From positions 1,922,001 to 1,986,000 of the forward strand of contig NZ_JAFBBT010000001.1 in assembly GCF_016907335.1 (NCBI RefSeq): a stretch of 64,000 nt of DNA. The letters run 5' to 3'. Source of the DNA: Curtobacterium herbarum (lineage in GTDB: Bacteria; Actinomycetota; Actinomycetes; Actinomycetales; Microbacteriaceae). Under the pieces are notes generated by a model. That model did not search any database. It was not told the origin of the DNA and saw nothing but the letters and a program-made list of their open reading frames with translations. This document shows, piece after piece, positions 1-11,459 of this stretch (position 1 is its first letter; each line of letters opens with the position of its first letter). Made by a program: the position numbers and the translations under genes.

Positions 1-860
1 TCGCCGGCGGGGTCGAGCACATGGGTCGCCACCCGATGGGCTTCAACGCCGACCCGAACCCGCGTTTCGTCGCGGAGCGCATGGTCGCACCCGACGCGCT
101 CGTGATGGGCAACACCGCCGAGCGCCTGCACGACCGCTTCCCCGCCATCACGAAGGACCGCACCGACGCCTTCGCCGTGCAGTCCCAGCAGCGCTACGCC
201 GCCGCCTGGGGCGCCGGCAAGCTGCAGCCGGACGTCATCCCGGTCGAGGTCAACACCGGTCAGGGCTGGGACATCGTCTCGGCCGACGAGCCGCCGCGTC
301 CCGGCACCACCCTGGAGGCCCTGGCCGCGTTGAAGACGCCGTTCCGGTCCCACGGACGGGTCACCGCCGGCAACGCCGCCGGCCTGAACGACGGCGCGAC
401 GATGAGCCTGCTGGCCTCGGACGCCGGCGCCAAGGAGCACGGGCTGCCGACGAAGATGCGCATGGTCTCGTTCGCCTTCGCGGGCGTCGAGCCCGAGGTG
501 ATGGGCGTCGGCCCGGTCCCCGCGACCGACAAGGCCCTGTCGAAGGCAGGACTGTCGATCGACGACATCGGCCTGTTCGAGATCAACGAGGCCTTCGCGG
601 TCCAGGTGCTCGCGTTCCTCGACAACTACGGCATCGCGCAGGACTCGCCGAACGTCAACGCCTGGGGTGGTGCGATCGCCGTCGGGCACCCGCTCGCCTC
701 GAGTGGCGTCCGGCTGATGACCCAGCTCGCGGCGCAGTTCGCCGAGCGTCCGGACGTCAAGTACGGCATCACGACGATGTGCATCGGGCTCGGCCAGGGC
801 GGCACCGTCATCTGGGAGAACCCGAACTTCAGCAAGTCCGCGGCACGGAAGGCGGCCTGA
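1..860 (+). CDS. fadA: acetyl-CoA C-acyltransferase (thiolase), 5' end outside window
   Basis: This is the C-terminal part of a thiolase, the last step of fatty acid beta-oxidation (3-ketoacyl-CoA + CoA to acetyl-CoA + shortened acyl-CoA). The frame is open from base 3, upstream of the first ATG at base 21, with VEHMGRHPMGFN-like thiolase sequence, so the gene starts before the window and the N-terminal nucleophilic Cys is not visible. The visible part holds the thiolase C-terminal signatures: NEAFAVQ, the GHP catalytic His motif (VGHPLASSG) and the second active-site Cys in CIGLGQGG near the end. It is followed 2 bp downstream by a FadB-type gene, the usual fadA-fadB operon. The family is secure; chain-length preference cannot be read. 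Confidence 0.93.
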   Translation, partial: AGGVEHMGRHPMGFNADPNPRFVAERMVAPDALVMGNTAERLHDRFPAITKDRTDAFAVQSQQRYAAAWGAGKLQPDVIPVEVNTGQGWDIVSADEPPRPGTTLEALAALKTPFRSHGRVTAGNAAGLNDGATMSLLASDAGAKEHGLPTKMRMVSFAFAGVEPEVMGVGPVPATDKALSKAGLSIDDIGLFEINEAFAVQVLAFLDNYGIAQDSPNVNAWGGAIAVGHPLASSGVRLMTQLAAQFAERPDVKYGITTMCIGLGQGGTVIWENPNFSKSAARKAA

Positions 861-862
861 CC

Positions 863-3001
863 ATGACCACCACCCCGATCGACCAGCTGACCGCCCTGAG
901 CGAGGACGAGGTCGTCACCCACTCGTACGTCAAGCACGTCGCGCTGCCCTCCGGTGGCACGCTCGCGCTCATCACGCTCGACAACGGCAAGGACTACAAG
1001 CGCCCCTCGACGCTCGGTCCGCGCACCATGCGTGAGCTGTCCGACGTGCTCGACGGGTTGCAGGCTGCAGCGGCGGCGGGCACCGTCCAGGCCGTCGCGA
1101 TCACCGGCAAGCAGTACTGCTTCGCCGCCGGCGCCGACCTGTCCCAGGCCGCCGCGCTGCCGTCCCGCGAGGTCGCGCACGAGCTCGGCGTGCTCGGCCA
1201 CGCCACGCTCCGGAAGTTCAGCGAGCTCGGTGTCCCGTCGTTCGCGTTCGTCAACGGCATCGCACTCGGCGGCGGGCTCGAGGTGGCGCTGCACTGCACC
1301 TACCGCGTGTTCTCGTCCGCTGCCCAGGGCATCGGCCTGCCCGAGGTCTTCCTCGGCATCATCCCCGGCTGGGGCGGCGCGACGCTGCTCCCCCGCCTGA
1401 TCGGTCCGGAGAAGGCCCTGCGGGTCATCGTCGAGAACCCGCTGAAGAACAACCGCCTGATGGACGGGAAGGCCGCGGTCGACCTCGGCATCGGCGACGC
1501 GCTGATCCCCTCGGTGACCTTCCTGCCGTCCGCGGTCGCCTGGGCCGACGGCGTCGTGTCCGGTCGCACCAAGGTCGTCCGGAAGAACGAACCCGGCATG
1601 ATCGAGAAGGCCGCCTGGGGCACCGTCGTCAAGGTCGCCCGCCAGCAGGTGACGTCGAAGATCGGCAGCGTCCCGAAGTCGCCGTTCCGCGCGCTCGACC
1701 TCGTCGCCGCCGCCAAGTCCGGGTCGCTCGAGGAACGCTTCGCCGGGGAGGACGACGCCCTCGCCGACCTGCTCGCCGGGGACCAGTTCGCGGCGTCGAT
1801 GTACGCGTTCGACCTGGTGCAGAAGCGGGCCAAGCGTCCGGTCGGCGCTCCCGGGGGCGTCGACGCGAAGAAGGTCACGAAGGTCGGCGTGCTCGGCGCC
1901 GGGCTGATGGCCTCCCAGTTCGCGCTGCTCTTCGCCCGCCGGCTCGGGGTCCCCGTCGTCATCACCGACGTCTCGCAGGAGCGCGTCGACGCCGGTGTCG
2001 CCCGGATCCGCCAGTCCGTCGACGAGATGCTCGCCAAGGGCCGGGTCTCGCAGGACGACGCGAACCGCATCACCGCGCTCGTCAGCGGTTCGGTGTCGTA
2101 CGACGCCTTCGCGGACGCCGACTGGGTGATCGAGGCCGTCTTCGAGGAGATGGGCGTCAAGCAGGAGGTGTTCCGGAAGATCGAGCAGGTCATCGCACCG
2201 GACGCGATCCTCGCGACGAACACCTCGTCCCTGTCGGTGGACGAGATGGCGTCGGTGCTCGAGCACCCGGAGCGTCTGGTCGGCTTCCACTTCTTCAACC
2301 CGGTGGCCGTGATGCCGCTGCTCGAGGTGGTGCGTGCGGCGAAGACCTCCGACGAGGCCGTCGCCACCGCGCTGGCCGTCGCGAAGACCCTGAAGAAGAC
2401 GGCGATTGTCACGGCCGACCAGCCGGGCTTCGTCGTCAACCGGGTGCTCGCACGCGTCCTCGGCGAGGCCATGCGTGGCGTCGAGGAGGGCACCTCGTTC
2501 GAGACCGTGGCCGAGGGCGCCGCTCCCCTGGGTCTGCCGATGTCGCCGTTCGAGCTGCTCGAGCTCGTCGGTCTGCCGGTCGGGGCGCACGTGCTCGACT
2601 CGCACCACGCGGCCTGGCCGGAGCGCTTCTACCCCGGCGACGGCCTGAAGAAGATCGCCGAGCACGGGACGATCCTGACCCGCGACAAGAAGGGCAACGC
2701 GACCGGGTACGACTCCGCTGCCGTGAAGCTCGTCACCCCGTCGAAGAAGGACGCCCACCCGGTCGACGCTGCCGAGATGCAGCGCCGGTTCGAGGACGCC
2801 CTGGCCGACGAGGTGCACCGCATGCTCGAGGACGGGGTCGTCCAGCACGTGGAGGAGATCGACCTCGGGCTCATCCTCGGCGCGGGCTACCCGTTCCAGG
2901 CCGGCGGCATCAGCCCGTACCTCGACCGCAGCGGGGCGTCCGAGCGCGTCTTCGGCGGCACGTTCCACGAGCCGCCGATCGTCGGCCCCGCCTCCCGCTA
3001 G
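863..3001 (+). CDS. fadB: multifunctional fatty acid oxidation protein: enoyl-CoA hydratase / 3-hydroxyacyl-CoA dehydrogenase
   Basis: 712 aa, cytoplasmic, catalyses hydration and NAD-dependent oxidation of acyl-CoA in beta-oxidation. N-terminal crotonase domain (about residues 15-230) has the oxyanion segment FAAGADLSQ and both catalytic glutamates, Glu140 (GIALGGGLE) and Glu161 (LPEVFLGIIPGWGG). The dehydrogenase starts near residue 337 with a Rossmann loop (VLGAGLMA) and has the catalytic His476 in GFHFFNPV, then the C-terminal 3HCDH domains. The ATG at 863 lies 2 bp after the thiolase stop, with GGAAGG-like Shine-Dalgarno bases inside the thiolase end, and matches the family N-terminus; an open frame upstream of it has no support. 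Co-transcription with the thiolase is expected. Family assignment is firm. Confidence 0.95.
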   Translation: MTTTPIDQLTALSEDEVVTHSYVKHVALPSGGTLALITLDNGKDYKRPSTLGPRTMRELSDVLDGLQAAAAAGTVQAVAITGKQYCFAAGADLSQAAALPSREVAHELGVLGHATLRKFSELGVPSFAFVNGIALGGGLEVALHCTYRVFSSAAQGIGLPEVFLGIIPGWGGATLLPRLIGPEKALRVIVENPLKNNRLMDGKAAVDLGIGDALIPSVTFLPSAVAWADGVVSGRTKVVRKNEPGMIEKAAWGTVVKVARQQVTSKIGSVPKSPFRALDLVAAAKSGSLEERFAGEDDALADLLAGDQFAASMYAFDLVQKRAKRPVGAPGGVDAKKVTKVGVLGAGLMASQFALLFARRLGVPVVITDVSQERVDAGVARIRQSVDEMLAKGRVSQDDANRITALVSGSVSYDAFADADWVIEAVFEEMGVKQEVFRKIEQVIAPDAILATNTSSLSVDEMASVLEHPERLVGFHFFNPVAVMPLLEVVRAAKTSDEAVATALAVAKTLKKTAIVTADQPGFVVNRVLARVLGEAMRGVEEGTSFETVAEGAAPLGLPMSPFELLELVGLPVGAHVLDSHHAAWPERFYPGDGLKKIAEHGTILTRDKKGNATGYDSAAVKLVTPSKKDAHPVDAAEMQRRFEDALADEVHRMLEDGVVQHVEEIDLGLILGAGYPFQAGGISPYLDRSGASERVFGGTFHEPPIVGPASR

Positions 3002-3009
3002 CCCCCTCT

Positions 3010-3079
3010 GCAAAACACCGGTGTTCGTCCAACACATCGCGTCATGACGCGGTGTCACGGACGAACACCGGTGTTTTGC
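3010..3079. terminator. 70-nt near-perfect hairpin between convergent fadB and dxs
   Basis: Two 21-nt arms (3010-3030 and 3059-3079) are perfect reverse complements. The interior is also self-complementary around the same centre (3044/3045), giving a 35-bp stem with three mismatches and one G-U pair. Each arm itself contains the palindrome ACACCGGTGT. The position between the stop codons of two converging genes suggests a bidirectional terminator; there is no U-tract. Confidence 0.7.
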
Positions 3080-3106
3080 GGGCCGGGCGGCCGGGCGCGC
3101 CGCGCG

Positions 3107-5038
3107 TCAGCGCTCCGCGGACTCCCGCGAACGCGCCGGCTTCGCCTGGGGCACCTTCGTGCCGACGACCTGGTCGATGACGTCGCGCGCGATCGCCTGC
3201 GCCGTGAGCCCGGCGTCGGCGAGGATCTGACTGCGGCTGGCGTGGGCGATGAACTCGTCCGGCAGGCCGAGCTCGTTCACCCCCGTGTCGACACCGGCAG
3301 CGCGCAGGTCCTGCCGCAGTCGGGTCCCGACGCCGCCGACGCGGACGCCGTCCTCGATCGTGATCACCAGCCGGTGGTCGCGGGACAGGTCGATGAGCGA
3401 CGCCGGGATCGGGACCACCCAGCGCGGGTCGACGACGGTCACGCCGATGCCCTGCGCCTCGAGCAGTGCAGCCGCCTCGAGCGCGGTCGGCACCATCGAC
3501 CCGACGGCCACGATGAGCACGTCCTCGACCCCGTCGGCGGCGTCGTGCAGCACGTCCACGCCGTCGTCCAGCCGCCGGAGTGCGGGGATGTCCGACCCGA
3601 CCTGACCCTTGGACCACCGGAGGACCGTGGGCGCGTCGTCGACGGCCACTGCCTCCCGGAACTCCTCACGCAGGGTGACGGCGTCACGCGGGGCGGCGAT
3701 CCGCACGCCCGGCACCACCTGCAGCAGCGCCAGGTCCCACATGCCGTGGTGCGAGGGACCGTCCGGACCCGTGATGCCGGCCCGGTCGAGGACGAACGTG
3801 ACCCCGGCCCGGTGCAGCGCGACGTCCATCAGCACCTGGTCGAACGCCCGGTTGAGGAACGTGGCGTACAGGGCGACGACGGGGTGCAGTCCGCCGTAGG
3901 CCAGGCCGGCGGCGGTCGTCACGGCGTGCTGCTCGGCGATCCCGACGTCGATCACCCGGTCGGGGTGGGCCTGCTGGAACAGGTGCAGGCCGGTGGGCCG
4001 GAGCATCGCGGCCGTGATGGCCACGATCCGCGGGTCCTCGTGGCCGACCTCGGCGAGCGTGGCGGCGAAGACCGACGTCCACGACGGCCCTGACGCCTTG
4101 TCGAGCGACTCGCCCGTCTCCGGGTCGATGTGCCCGACGGCGTGGAACTGGTCCGCCTGGTCACGCAGGGCGGGCTCGAAGCCGTGCCCCTTCTCGGTGA
4201 TCACGTGCACGATGACGGGCGAGCCGTAGCCCTTCGCCTGCCGGAGCGCCGCCTCCATCGCCTGCTGGTCGTGTCCGTCGACCGGCCCGATGTACTTGAT
4301 GTCGAGGTTGGAGTACAGCGCCTCGTTGTTCGTGAAGCGCGACAGGAAGCCGTGCAGCCCGCCCCGGAGGCCGCGGTACACCGCACGCCCGGGCGCGCCG
4401 AAGTGGTCGGCAGCCGCACGGCTCTTCTCGTACAGCGTGCGGTACTCGCGACGGGTGCGGACCGAGCTGAGGAACCGGGCCATCCCACCGATCGTCGGCG
4501 CGTACGACCGGCCGTTGTCGTTGACCACGATCACCAGTCGGCGGTCGTTCTGGTCCGAGATGTTGTTGAGCGCCTCCCACGTCATGCCACCCGTGAGGGC
4601 ACCGTCACCGACGACCGCGACGACCGTGCGGTCGGACTGCCCGGTCTGCTGGAACGCGCGGGAGATGCCGTCCGCCCAGGACAGCGACGAGGACGCGTGC
4701 GAGGACTCGACGATGTCGTGCTCCGACTCGCTGCGCTGCGGGTAGCCGGCGATGCCCCCGCGTTCACGCAGGTGTGAGAAGTCCTGGCGGCCGGTGACGA
4801 GCTTGTGCACGTACGACTGGTGGCCGGTGTCGAAGACGAACGGGTCGTGCGGCGAGTCGAAGACCCGGTGCATGGCGAGGGTCAGCTCGACGACGCCGAG
4901 GTTCGGCCCGAGGTGCCCACCGGTCTTGGCGACCTCGGCGACCAGGAAGGTGCGGATCTCGGCGGCGAGGTCGATCATCTGTGCGTCGGAGAGACGCTTC
5001 AGGTCGCGCGGCGACGTGATGCTGGCGAGCAGGCTCAC
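3107..5038 (-). CDS. dxs: 1-deoxy-D-xylulose-5-phosphate synthase
   Basis: 643 aa, the usual length. It condenses pyruvate and glyceraldehyde-3-phosphate to DXP, the first step of the MEP isoprenoid pathway, using thiamine diphosphate. His42 in GGHLGPNLG and His73 in TGHQSYVHK are the N-terminal catalytic/phosphate-binding positions; the TPP/Mg motif is GDGALTGG (144-151) ending in Asn158/Asn159. A transketolase pyrimidine-binding domain (ITGPDGPSHHGMWD) and a transketolase C-terminal domain follow. The start is GTG at 5038, with a good AAGGAG about 6 nt upstream. It lies downstream of acnA on the same strand but is separated by 176 bp holding two hairpins, so it probably has its own promoter. 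Confidence 0.97.
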   Translation of the reverse strand: MSLLASITSPRDLKRLSDAQMIDLAAEIRTFLVAEVAKTGGHLGPNLGVVELTLAMHRVFDSPHDPFVFDTGHQSYVHKLVTGRQDFSHLRERGGIAGYPQRSESEHDIVESSHASSSLSWADGISRAFQQTGQSDRTVVAVVGDGALTGGMTWEALNNISDQNDRRLVIVVNDNGRSYAPTIGGMARFLSSVRTRREYRTLYEKSRAAADHFGAPGRAVYRGLRGGLHGFLSRFTNNEALYSNLDIKYIGPVDGHDQQAMEAALRQAKGYGSPVIVHVITEKGHGFEPALRDQADQFHAVGHIDPETGESLDKASGPSWTSVFAATLAEVGHEDPRIVAITAAMLRPTGLHLFQQAHPDRVIDVGIAEQHAVTTAAGLAYGGLHPVVALYATFLNRAFDQVLMDVALHRAGVTFVLDRAGITGPDGPSHHGMWDLALLQVVPGVRIAAPRDAVTLREEFREAVAVDDAPTVLRWSKGQVGSDIPALRRLDDGVDVLHDAADGVEDVLIVAVGSMVPTALEAAALLEAQGIGVTVVDPRWVVPIPASLIDLSRDHRLVITIEDGVRVGGVGTRLRQDLRAAGVDTGVNELGLPDEFIAHASRSQILADAGLTAQAIARDVIDQVVGTKVPQAKPARSRESAER

Positions 5039-5093
5039 GGGCGCTCCTTTCGTACGGCTGTCGGCCCACTCTATGCGCGCGACCAGCAGACGG

Positions 5094-5132
5094 ACTGGAG
5101 GCGCGGTGCCAGCCCGCCACGCGCCTCCCGTC
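5094..5132. repeat. GGGAGGC-family imperfect hairpin upstream of dxs
   Basis: The left arm GGAGGCGCGGTGCC and right arm GCGCGCCTCC-like bases (about 5094-5132) form a short imperfect stem. The core is the same as in the hairpins at 16322, 18981, 33885 and 59001. It sits between acnA (upstream, same strand) and dxs. Confidence 0.5.
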
Positions 5133-5133
5133 C

Positions 5134-5209
5134 TCCGCGAAACGCAACCTGGGCGACTGCTCGCAACGGAGTACCGCTGCGGGCAGCCGCCCAGGTTGCG
5201 TGTTGCGGG
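5134..5209. terminator. 76-nt hairpin after acnA
   Basis: Bases 5142-5155 (ACGCAACCTGGGCG) pair perfectly with 5188-5201, and pairing continues inwards (5157-5169 with 5174-5186) and outwards (CCTCCGCGA with TTGCGGGAGG-like bases), with few mismatches around one centre. The structure ends 6 nt before the acnA stop codon, on the side where acnA transcription terminates. It starts with GCGAAACGC, like the hairpins near 3010 and 46517. Confidence 0.65.
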
Positions 5210-5214
5210 AGGGG

Positions 5215-8052
<2,838 letters not shown>

Positions 8053-8159
8053 TGTGCCGCCTCCCTGTTGATCGGTGTGCCCTCATCCTCGCGGGCCGCG
8101 GGACGTCCCACCAGCAAGGTGAACCTAAACCCGGGGACTCCGTCGTGCCCGGGGGAAAG

Positions 8160-8177
8160 TGTCTTGACGTCGAGACA
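8160..8177. promoter_or_regulatory. 18-bp palindrome upstream of acnA
   Basis: TGTCTTGAC-GTCGAGACA is a reverse-complement palindrome with one mismatched pair. It lies about 110 bp upstream of the acnA start and just past the DUF3159 stop, a reasonable place for a repressor site on the acnA promoter. The regulator is not identified. Confidence 0.45.
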
Positions 8178-8180
8178 ACT

Positions 8181-8945
8181 CTACACCGCGGCGGGTTCGT
8201 CCTTGACGAAGACGGTTCGGACGAGCAGCCAGGTCACCCAGAGCAGCGCGGCGTAGAGCGGGACGCCGGTGATGAGCTTGATGCCGGCGAGCAGTTCGAC
8301 CTGCGCCGCCAGCCAGAGCGGGATCTCGAAGGCGAGCCGGAAGGCGAAGAGCCCGGCCCACATCCAGGTCGCCACGGTCAGCACACGGCGTTTCGCCGGG
8401 TCGTCCCGCCAGCCGTGACCGTCCTCGTCGCCCGGCACGAGCAGCCCGACGATCAGGCCGATCAGCGGCCGGCGCATCGCCAGGCTGACGAGGATCACCG
8501 CCAGGAAGACCGCGTTGATGACGATGCCGGGGATGAAGTTGCTCTCCGCGCGGCCGGTCAGCAGTGCGAGGCCAGCCGAGATCGCGACGCCGAAGATGCC
8601 CGCGAAGGACATCATGATCGACTGGCGCTGGAGCAGGCGGAGCACCACGAAGACGAGCCCGATCGCGACCGGGACGACGACGCTCGGCACGACCTCCTTC
8701 GTGATCGCGTAGACGATCAGGAAGGCGAAGCCCGGCAGTACCGACTCGGCGAGCCCACGGACGCCACCGACGGCCGTCAGCAGGGCCTTGCCGGACGGTG
8801 CCTCACCCGGGGCGACCTGCCCGATGCCCGCGTTCCGCACCGCGTCCCGGAGCTGGGCCTGCAGCGACAGGGGTTCGGCGCGCTCCTCGGCGAAGGGGTC
8901 CGGGGTGACCGCGTCGGGACGCGAGCGGTCGTCGTGGTCCGTCAC
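8181..8945 (-). CDS. DUF3159 family membrane protein
   Basis: 254 aa with about six hydrophobic helices (from around residue 68: SVLPGFAFLIVYAITKEVV, VPVAIGLVFVVLRLLQ, and so on), and a charged N-terminal tail. The pattern matches DUF3159, an actinobacterial integral membrane family of unknown function usually found next to DUF3710 and dut, as here. The start is GTG at 8945, 40 bp after the DUF3710 stop, so it is probably the last gene of the dut-DUF3710-DUF3159 unit. I see no catalytic motif. Confidence 0.85.
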   Translation of the reverse strand: MTDHDDRSRPDAVTPDPFAEERAEPLSLQAQLRDAVRNAGIGQVAPGEAPSGKALLTAVGGVRGLAESVLPGFAFLIVYAITKEVVPSVVVPVAIGLVFVVLRLLQRQSIMMSFAGIFGVAISAGLALLTGRAESNFIPGIVINAVFLAVILVSLAMRRPLIGLIVGLLVPGDEDGHGWRDDPAKRRVLTVATWMWAGLFAFRLAFEIPLWLAAQVELLAGIKLITGVPLYAALLWVTWLLVRTVFVKDEPAAV

Positions 8946-8985
8946 CGGGCCTCCAGGCTGGTTCGTCGGGGCGGCCGCAGCCGCG

Positions 8986-9705
8986 TCAGATGGTCGACTG
9001 CGCCGACTTCGGCATGTGCAGCGGGATGAGGTCGCGCGGCGGCATCGGGGTCGTGCCGCGCACGACGACGACGCTGCGGAACAGTTCCTCGATGTCGGCG
9101 GAGTCGTCGGGCTGGTCGGCGGCCTTGCCGGCGATCACGCCACGGAGGAACCAGCGCGGGCCGTCGACGCCGACGAAGCGGGCCGCACGGACCCCGTCGG
9201 TGACGCCCTCGCCACCGACGACGGGCACCTGGGCGCGGAGTTCCGGGCCGAACGGTCCGTCGACCTCGGTCACGACCCCGCCCTGCTGCTGGATCTGCTC
9301 CGCGATCTGCGCGCGGATCTCGTGCCAGAGCCCGGTCGACCGCGGTGCGGCGAAGGGCTGCACCTGCAGGGTCGAGTCGTCGAAGTCGAGCCCGACGGCG
9401 ACCACGCGCTGCGAGTCCTCTTCCACCTCGAGGCGGAGGTGGAGACCTTCGCGCGGCAGGATCTTCACGCCGCCGAGGTCCACGTACGGACGGACCAGGT
9501 TCGCCTCGGTCTCGTCGAGGGGGCCGTTGTCGCTGCGGTCGAGCGGTGCCGACTTGTCGGTCGACTCGGTGGCCAGGACCTCGTCGAAGCCGGCGTCGGC
9601 GTCGTCGGCGAGTTCGATCTCGGGCGAGGGCCCGCCGACCTCGACGTCGTCCGCCACGGCCTCGGCGACCTCGACCTCGTCGCGCTTGCGTCGTCCGATC
9701 CTCAT
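8986..9705 (-). CDS. DUF3710 family protein
   Basis: 239 aa, soluble. An N-terminal basic patch (MRIGRRKR) and a low-complexity acidic stretch (residues 10-60) precede the conserved domain, with segments such as RPYVDLGGVKILPREGLHLRLEVEE, WHEIRAQIAEQI and GPRWFLRGVIAG. This is the DUF3710 family, actinobacterial, function unknown. Its ATG overlaps the dut stop codon (ATGA), so translation is coupled to dut, suggesting a link to nucleotide or DNA metabolism. That link rests only on gene order. Confidence 0.85.
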   Translation of the reverse strand: MRIGRRKRDEVEVAEAVADDVEVGGPSPEIELADDADAGFDEVLATESTDKSAPLDRSDNGPLDETEANLVRPYVDLGGVKILPREGLHLRLEVEEDSQRVVAVGLDFDDSTLQVQPFAAPRSTGLWHEIRAQIAEQIQQQGGVVTEVDGPFGPELRAQVPVVGGEGVTDGVRAARFVGVDGPRWFLRGVIAGKAADQPDDSADIEELFRSVVVVRGTTPMPPRDLIPLHMPKSAQSTI

Positions 9706-10256
9706 GACCGCGTCCCTTCCAGACCCTGCTCGTGCATGTCGACGGGCGTTCCCGCTCCGTCGTTCCGTTCGGTGTCCCGCTCGGCGTCGACGACGTCGGC
9801 GGACCGCTGCTGACCGGTGCGGTCACCGTAGCCCGACGAACCGAAGCCGCCCTGTCCGCGCACGCTCTCCGGCAACGCGGTGACCTGCGTGAACGTCACG
9901 CGGGGCACCGGCATGACGATGAGCTGCGCGATCCGGTCGCCGACCTGGACCGCGTACGGCTCGGTGGCGTCCGTGTTGAGCAGCGCGACCCTGAGCTCGC
10001 CCCGGTACCCGGAGTCGATGGTGCCGGGTGCGTTCACGATGGTGATGCCGTGCTTGGCGGCGAGCCCGCTGCGGGGCACGACGAAGCCGACGTGCTGGTC
10101 CGGCAGGGCGATCGCGACCCCGGTGCCGACCAGGCGGCGTTCTCCGGGCGCGAGCACGAAGGACTCGGCGGACACCAGGTCGGCCCCGGCGTCACCGGGC
10201 TTGGCGAAGACGGGGGCGGTGGTGCCGGTCCAGAGGACGTCGACTGCTTCGGTCAC
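9702..10256 (-). CDS. dut: dUTP diphosphatase
   Basis: 184 aa trimeric dUTPase: dUTP to dUMP + PPi, keeping uracil out of DNA and feeding dTMP synthesis. Motifs: PRSGLAAKHGI (motif 2), NAPGTIDSGYRGEL (motif 3 with catalytic Asp and Tyr), GDRIAQLIV (motif 4) and GQGGFGSSG (motif 5, the P-loop-like C-terminal arm). A roughly 35-residue tail after motif 5 is longer than in E. coli Dut. The GTG start at 10256 gives the normal N-terminus; the frame is open far upstream, but that part has no dUTPase similarity and overlaps the divergent DUF3093 gene. Stop and next start overlap (ATGA). Confidence 0.95.
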   Translation of the reverse strand: MTEAVDVLWTGTTAPVFAKPGDAGADLVSAESFVLAPGERRLVGTGVAIALPDQHVGFVVPRSGLAAKHGITIVNAPGTIDSGYRGELRVALLNTDATEPYAVQVGDRIAQLIVMPVPRVTFTQVTALPESVRGQGGFGSSGYGDRTGQQRSADVVDAERDTERNDGAGTPVDMHEQGLEGTRS

Positions 10257-10332
10257 GAGTCGAGGGTAGTGCAGACCGTGACCGATCCGTGACCTGCTCC
10301 GAGCACGCAGCGGCTCGTGGTCGAATGGAGGG

Positions 10333-10797
10333 GTGACCGTGTACCGCGAACGACTGTGGGCCCCGCCTGCCCTGTACCTGGCGACGGCGCTCGTCATCCC
10401 CGCGAGCCTGCTCGTCTTCCTCCCCATCAGTGCGACGGCCGGGGTCGCCGTCGCCATCGGCATGGAGCTCGGGGTGCTCGTCCTCCTGTGGGCACTCGCA
10501 CCCGTCATCGAGGTGACGGACACCGAGTTCCGCGCCGGACGGGCCCACCTGCCACGCTCGGTCGTCGGCGAGGTCGCCGGGTTCGACGGTGCGGCGGCCA
10601 CGAGCCAGCGCGGGCCGGAGCTCGACGCGCGCGCCTGGACGCTGTTCCGCGGCTACGTGCACGGGGTCGTCAAGGTCGAGGTCCGGGACCCCGCCGACCC
10701 GACGCCGTACTGGCTGGTGAGCGTCCGCGACCCGCAGGCCGTCACGCGCGCCCTGACGAGCGGCGCCACGCAGACGAACGGCCCCGGACCGGCCTGA
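10333..10797 (+). CDS. DUF3093 family membrane protein
   Basis: About 154 aa. Two hydrophobic helices at residues 12-32 and 35-57 are followed by a soluble C-terminal domain (VIEVTDTEFRAGRAHLPRS, WLVSVRDPQAVTRAL). This is the DUF3093 family, commonly divergent from dut in actinobacteria, as here. Function unknown. GTG at 10333 directly abuts the GGAGGG ribosome-binding bases, so the in-frame GTG at 10339 (VYRERLW), spaced about 7 nt from GGAGG, is a better physical start. Family call good, start uncertain by two codons. Confidence 0.8.
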   Translation: MTVYRERLWAPPALYLATALVIPASLLVFLPISATAGVAVAIGMELGVLVLLWALAPVIEVTDTEFRAGRAHLPRSVVGEVAGFDGAAATSQRGPELDARAWTLFRGYVHGVVKVEVRDPADPTPYWLVSVRDPQAVTRALTSGATQTNGPGPA

Positions 10798-10851
10798 ACA
10801 CGGATCCCGGTCCGACCGCGGATCCCGCCCAGACCTCGGACCCCGCACGTG

Positions 10852-10889
10852 CGGAACGGCCCGCATCCACTTGGATGCGGGCCGTTCCG
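10852..10889. terminator. perfect 17-18 bp hairpin between DUF3093 and DUF4193
   Basis: GGAACGGCCCGCATCCA and its exact reverse complement close over a tiny CT loop. The hairpin lies between convergent genes, so it is a likely bidirectional terminator. Confidence 0.8.
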
Positions 10890-10905
10890 GCGTTCGGTCG
10901 GTGTC

Positions 10906-11205
10906 TCAGAGTGCCGCGCACTCCATGCAGACCGGGCCGAGCTTCGTCTCGTGGTCGAGCTGCGAGCGGTGCTTCACCAGGAAGCACTCCACACAGGTGA
11001 ACTCGTCGACCTGCGGGGGCAGGACGACGACGTCGAGGTCGACGTCGCTGAGGTCCTGGCCCGCGAGCTCGAAGCTGCCCGGGTTGTCAGAATCGTCGTC
11101 GACGACTCCCGACATCTTGTCGGGGACGCGCTCCTTGAGGGCCTCGATCGACTCCGAGTCAGAGTTGTCGTCGGTCTTCCGAGGGGCGTCGTAATCGGTG
11201 GCCAT
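10906..11205 (-). CDS. DUF4193 small protein with a two-CxxC putative zinc site
   Basis: 99 aa. An acidic, Asp/Ser-rich N-terminal part is followed by FTCVECFLVKHRSQL and a C-terminal VCMECAAL: two CxxC pairs about 23 residues apart, consistent with a zinc ribbon. This matches the actinobacterial DUF4193 family, function unknown. ATG at 11205 gives the family N-terminus MATDYDAPRK; an in-frame ATG two codons upstream (11211) is a weak alternative. It is divergent from sepH, sharing a 254-bp upstream region. Confidence 0.85.
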   Translation of the reverse strand: MATDYDAPRKTDDNSDSESIEALKERVPDKMSGVVDDDSDNPGSFELAGQDLSDVDLDVVVLPPQVDEFTCVECFLVKHRSQLDHETKLGPVCMECAAL

Positions 11206-11459
11206 GCCCATCCATTTCTCGTATCGAGAGGTCGTCGCCGGATTCGGCGGCGACAGTTTGCACCACGGCCCGTCCGAGTGCAAACCGAGTACTCGAGCGG
11301 TGCGTTCTGGCCGTGCAACCCGGCGCGCGTCCCGCCCATTCCCACTGCCGGGGACCAGACGCGCGGCACGCCGGGTGCCTGCGGGGAAAGTGCTGCAGCG
11401 GCCTGCATACTCCTCGGGTACGACGCACGACCGTACGCAGGCAGCGGAAGGCGGAACCC

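Noticed and set aside
626..3058. 810-codon minus-strand frame opposite fadB
   Set aside because: Antisense of a confident gene; no RBS and shadow-type composition.
8112..8130. IdeR/DtxR box upstream of acnA
   Set aside because: AGGTGAACCTAAA matches only about half of the consensus, unlike the symmetrical site at 54917; kept as a note only.
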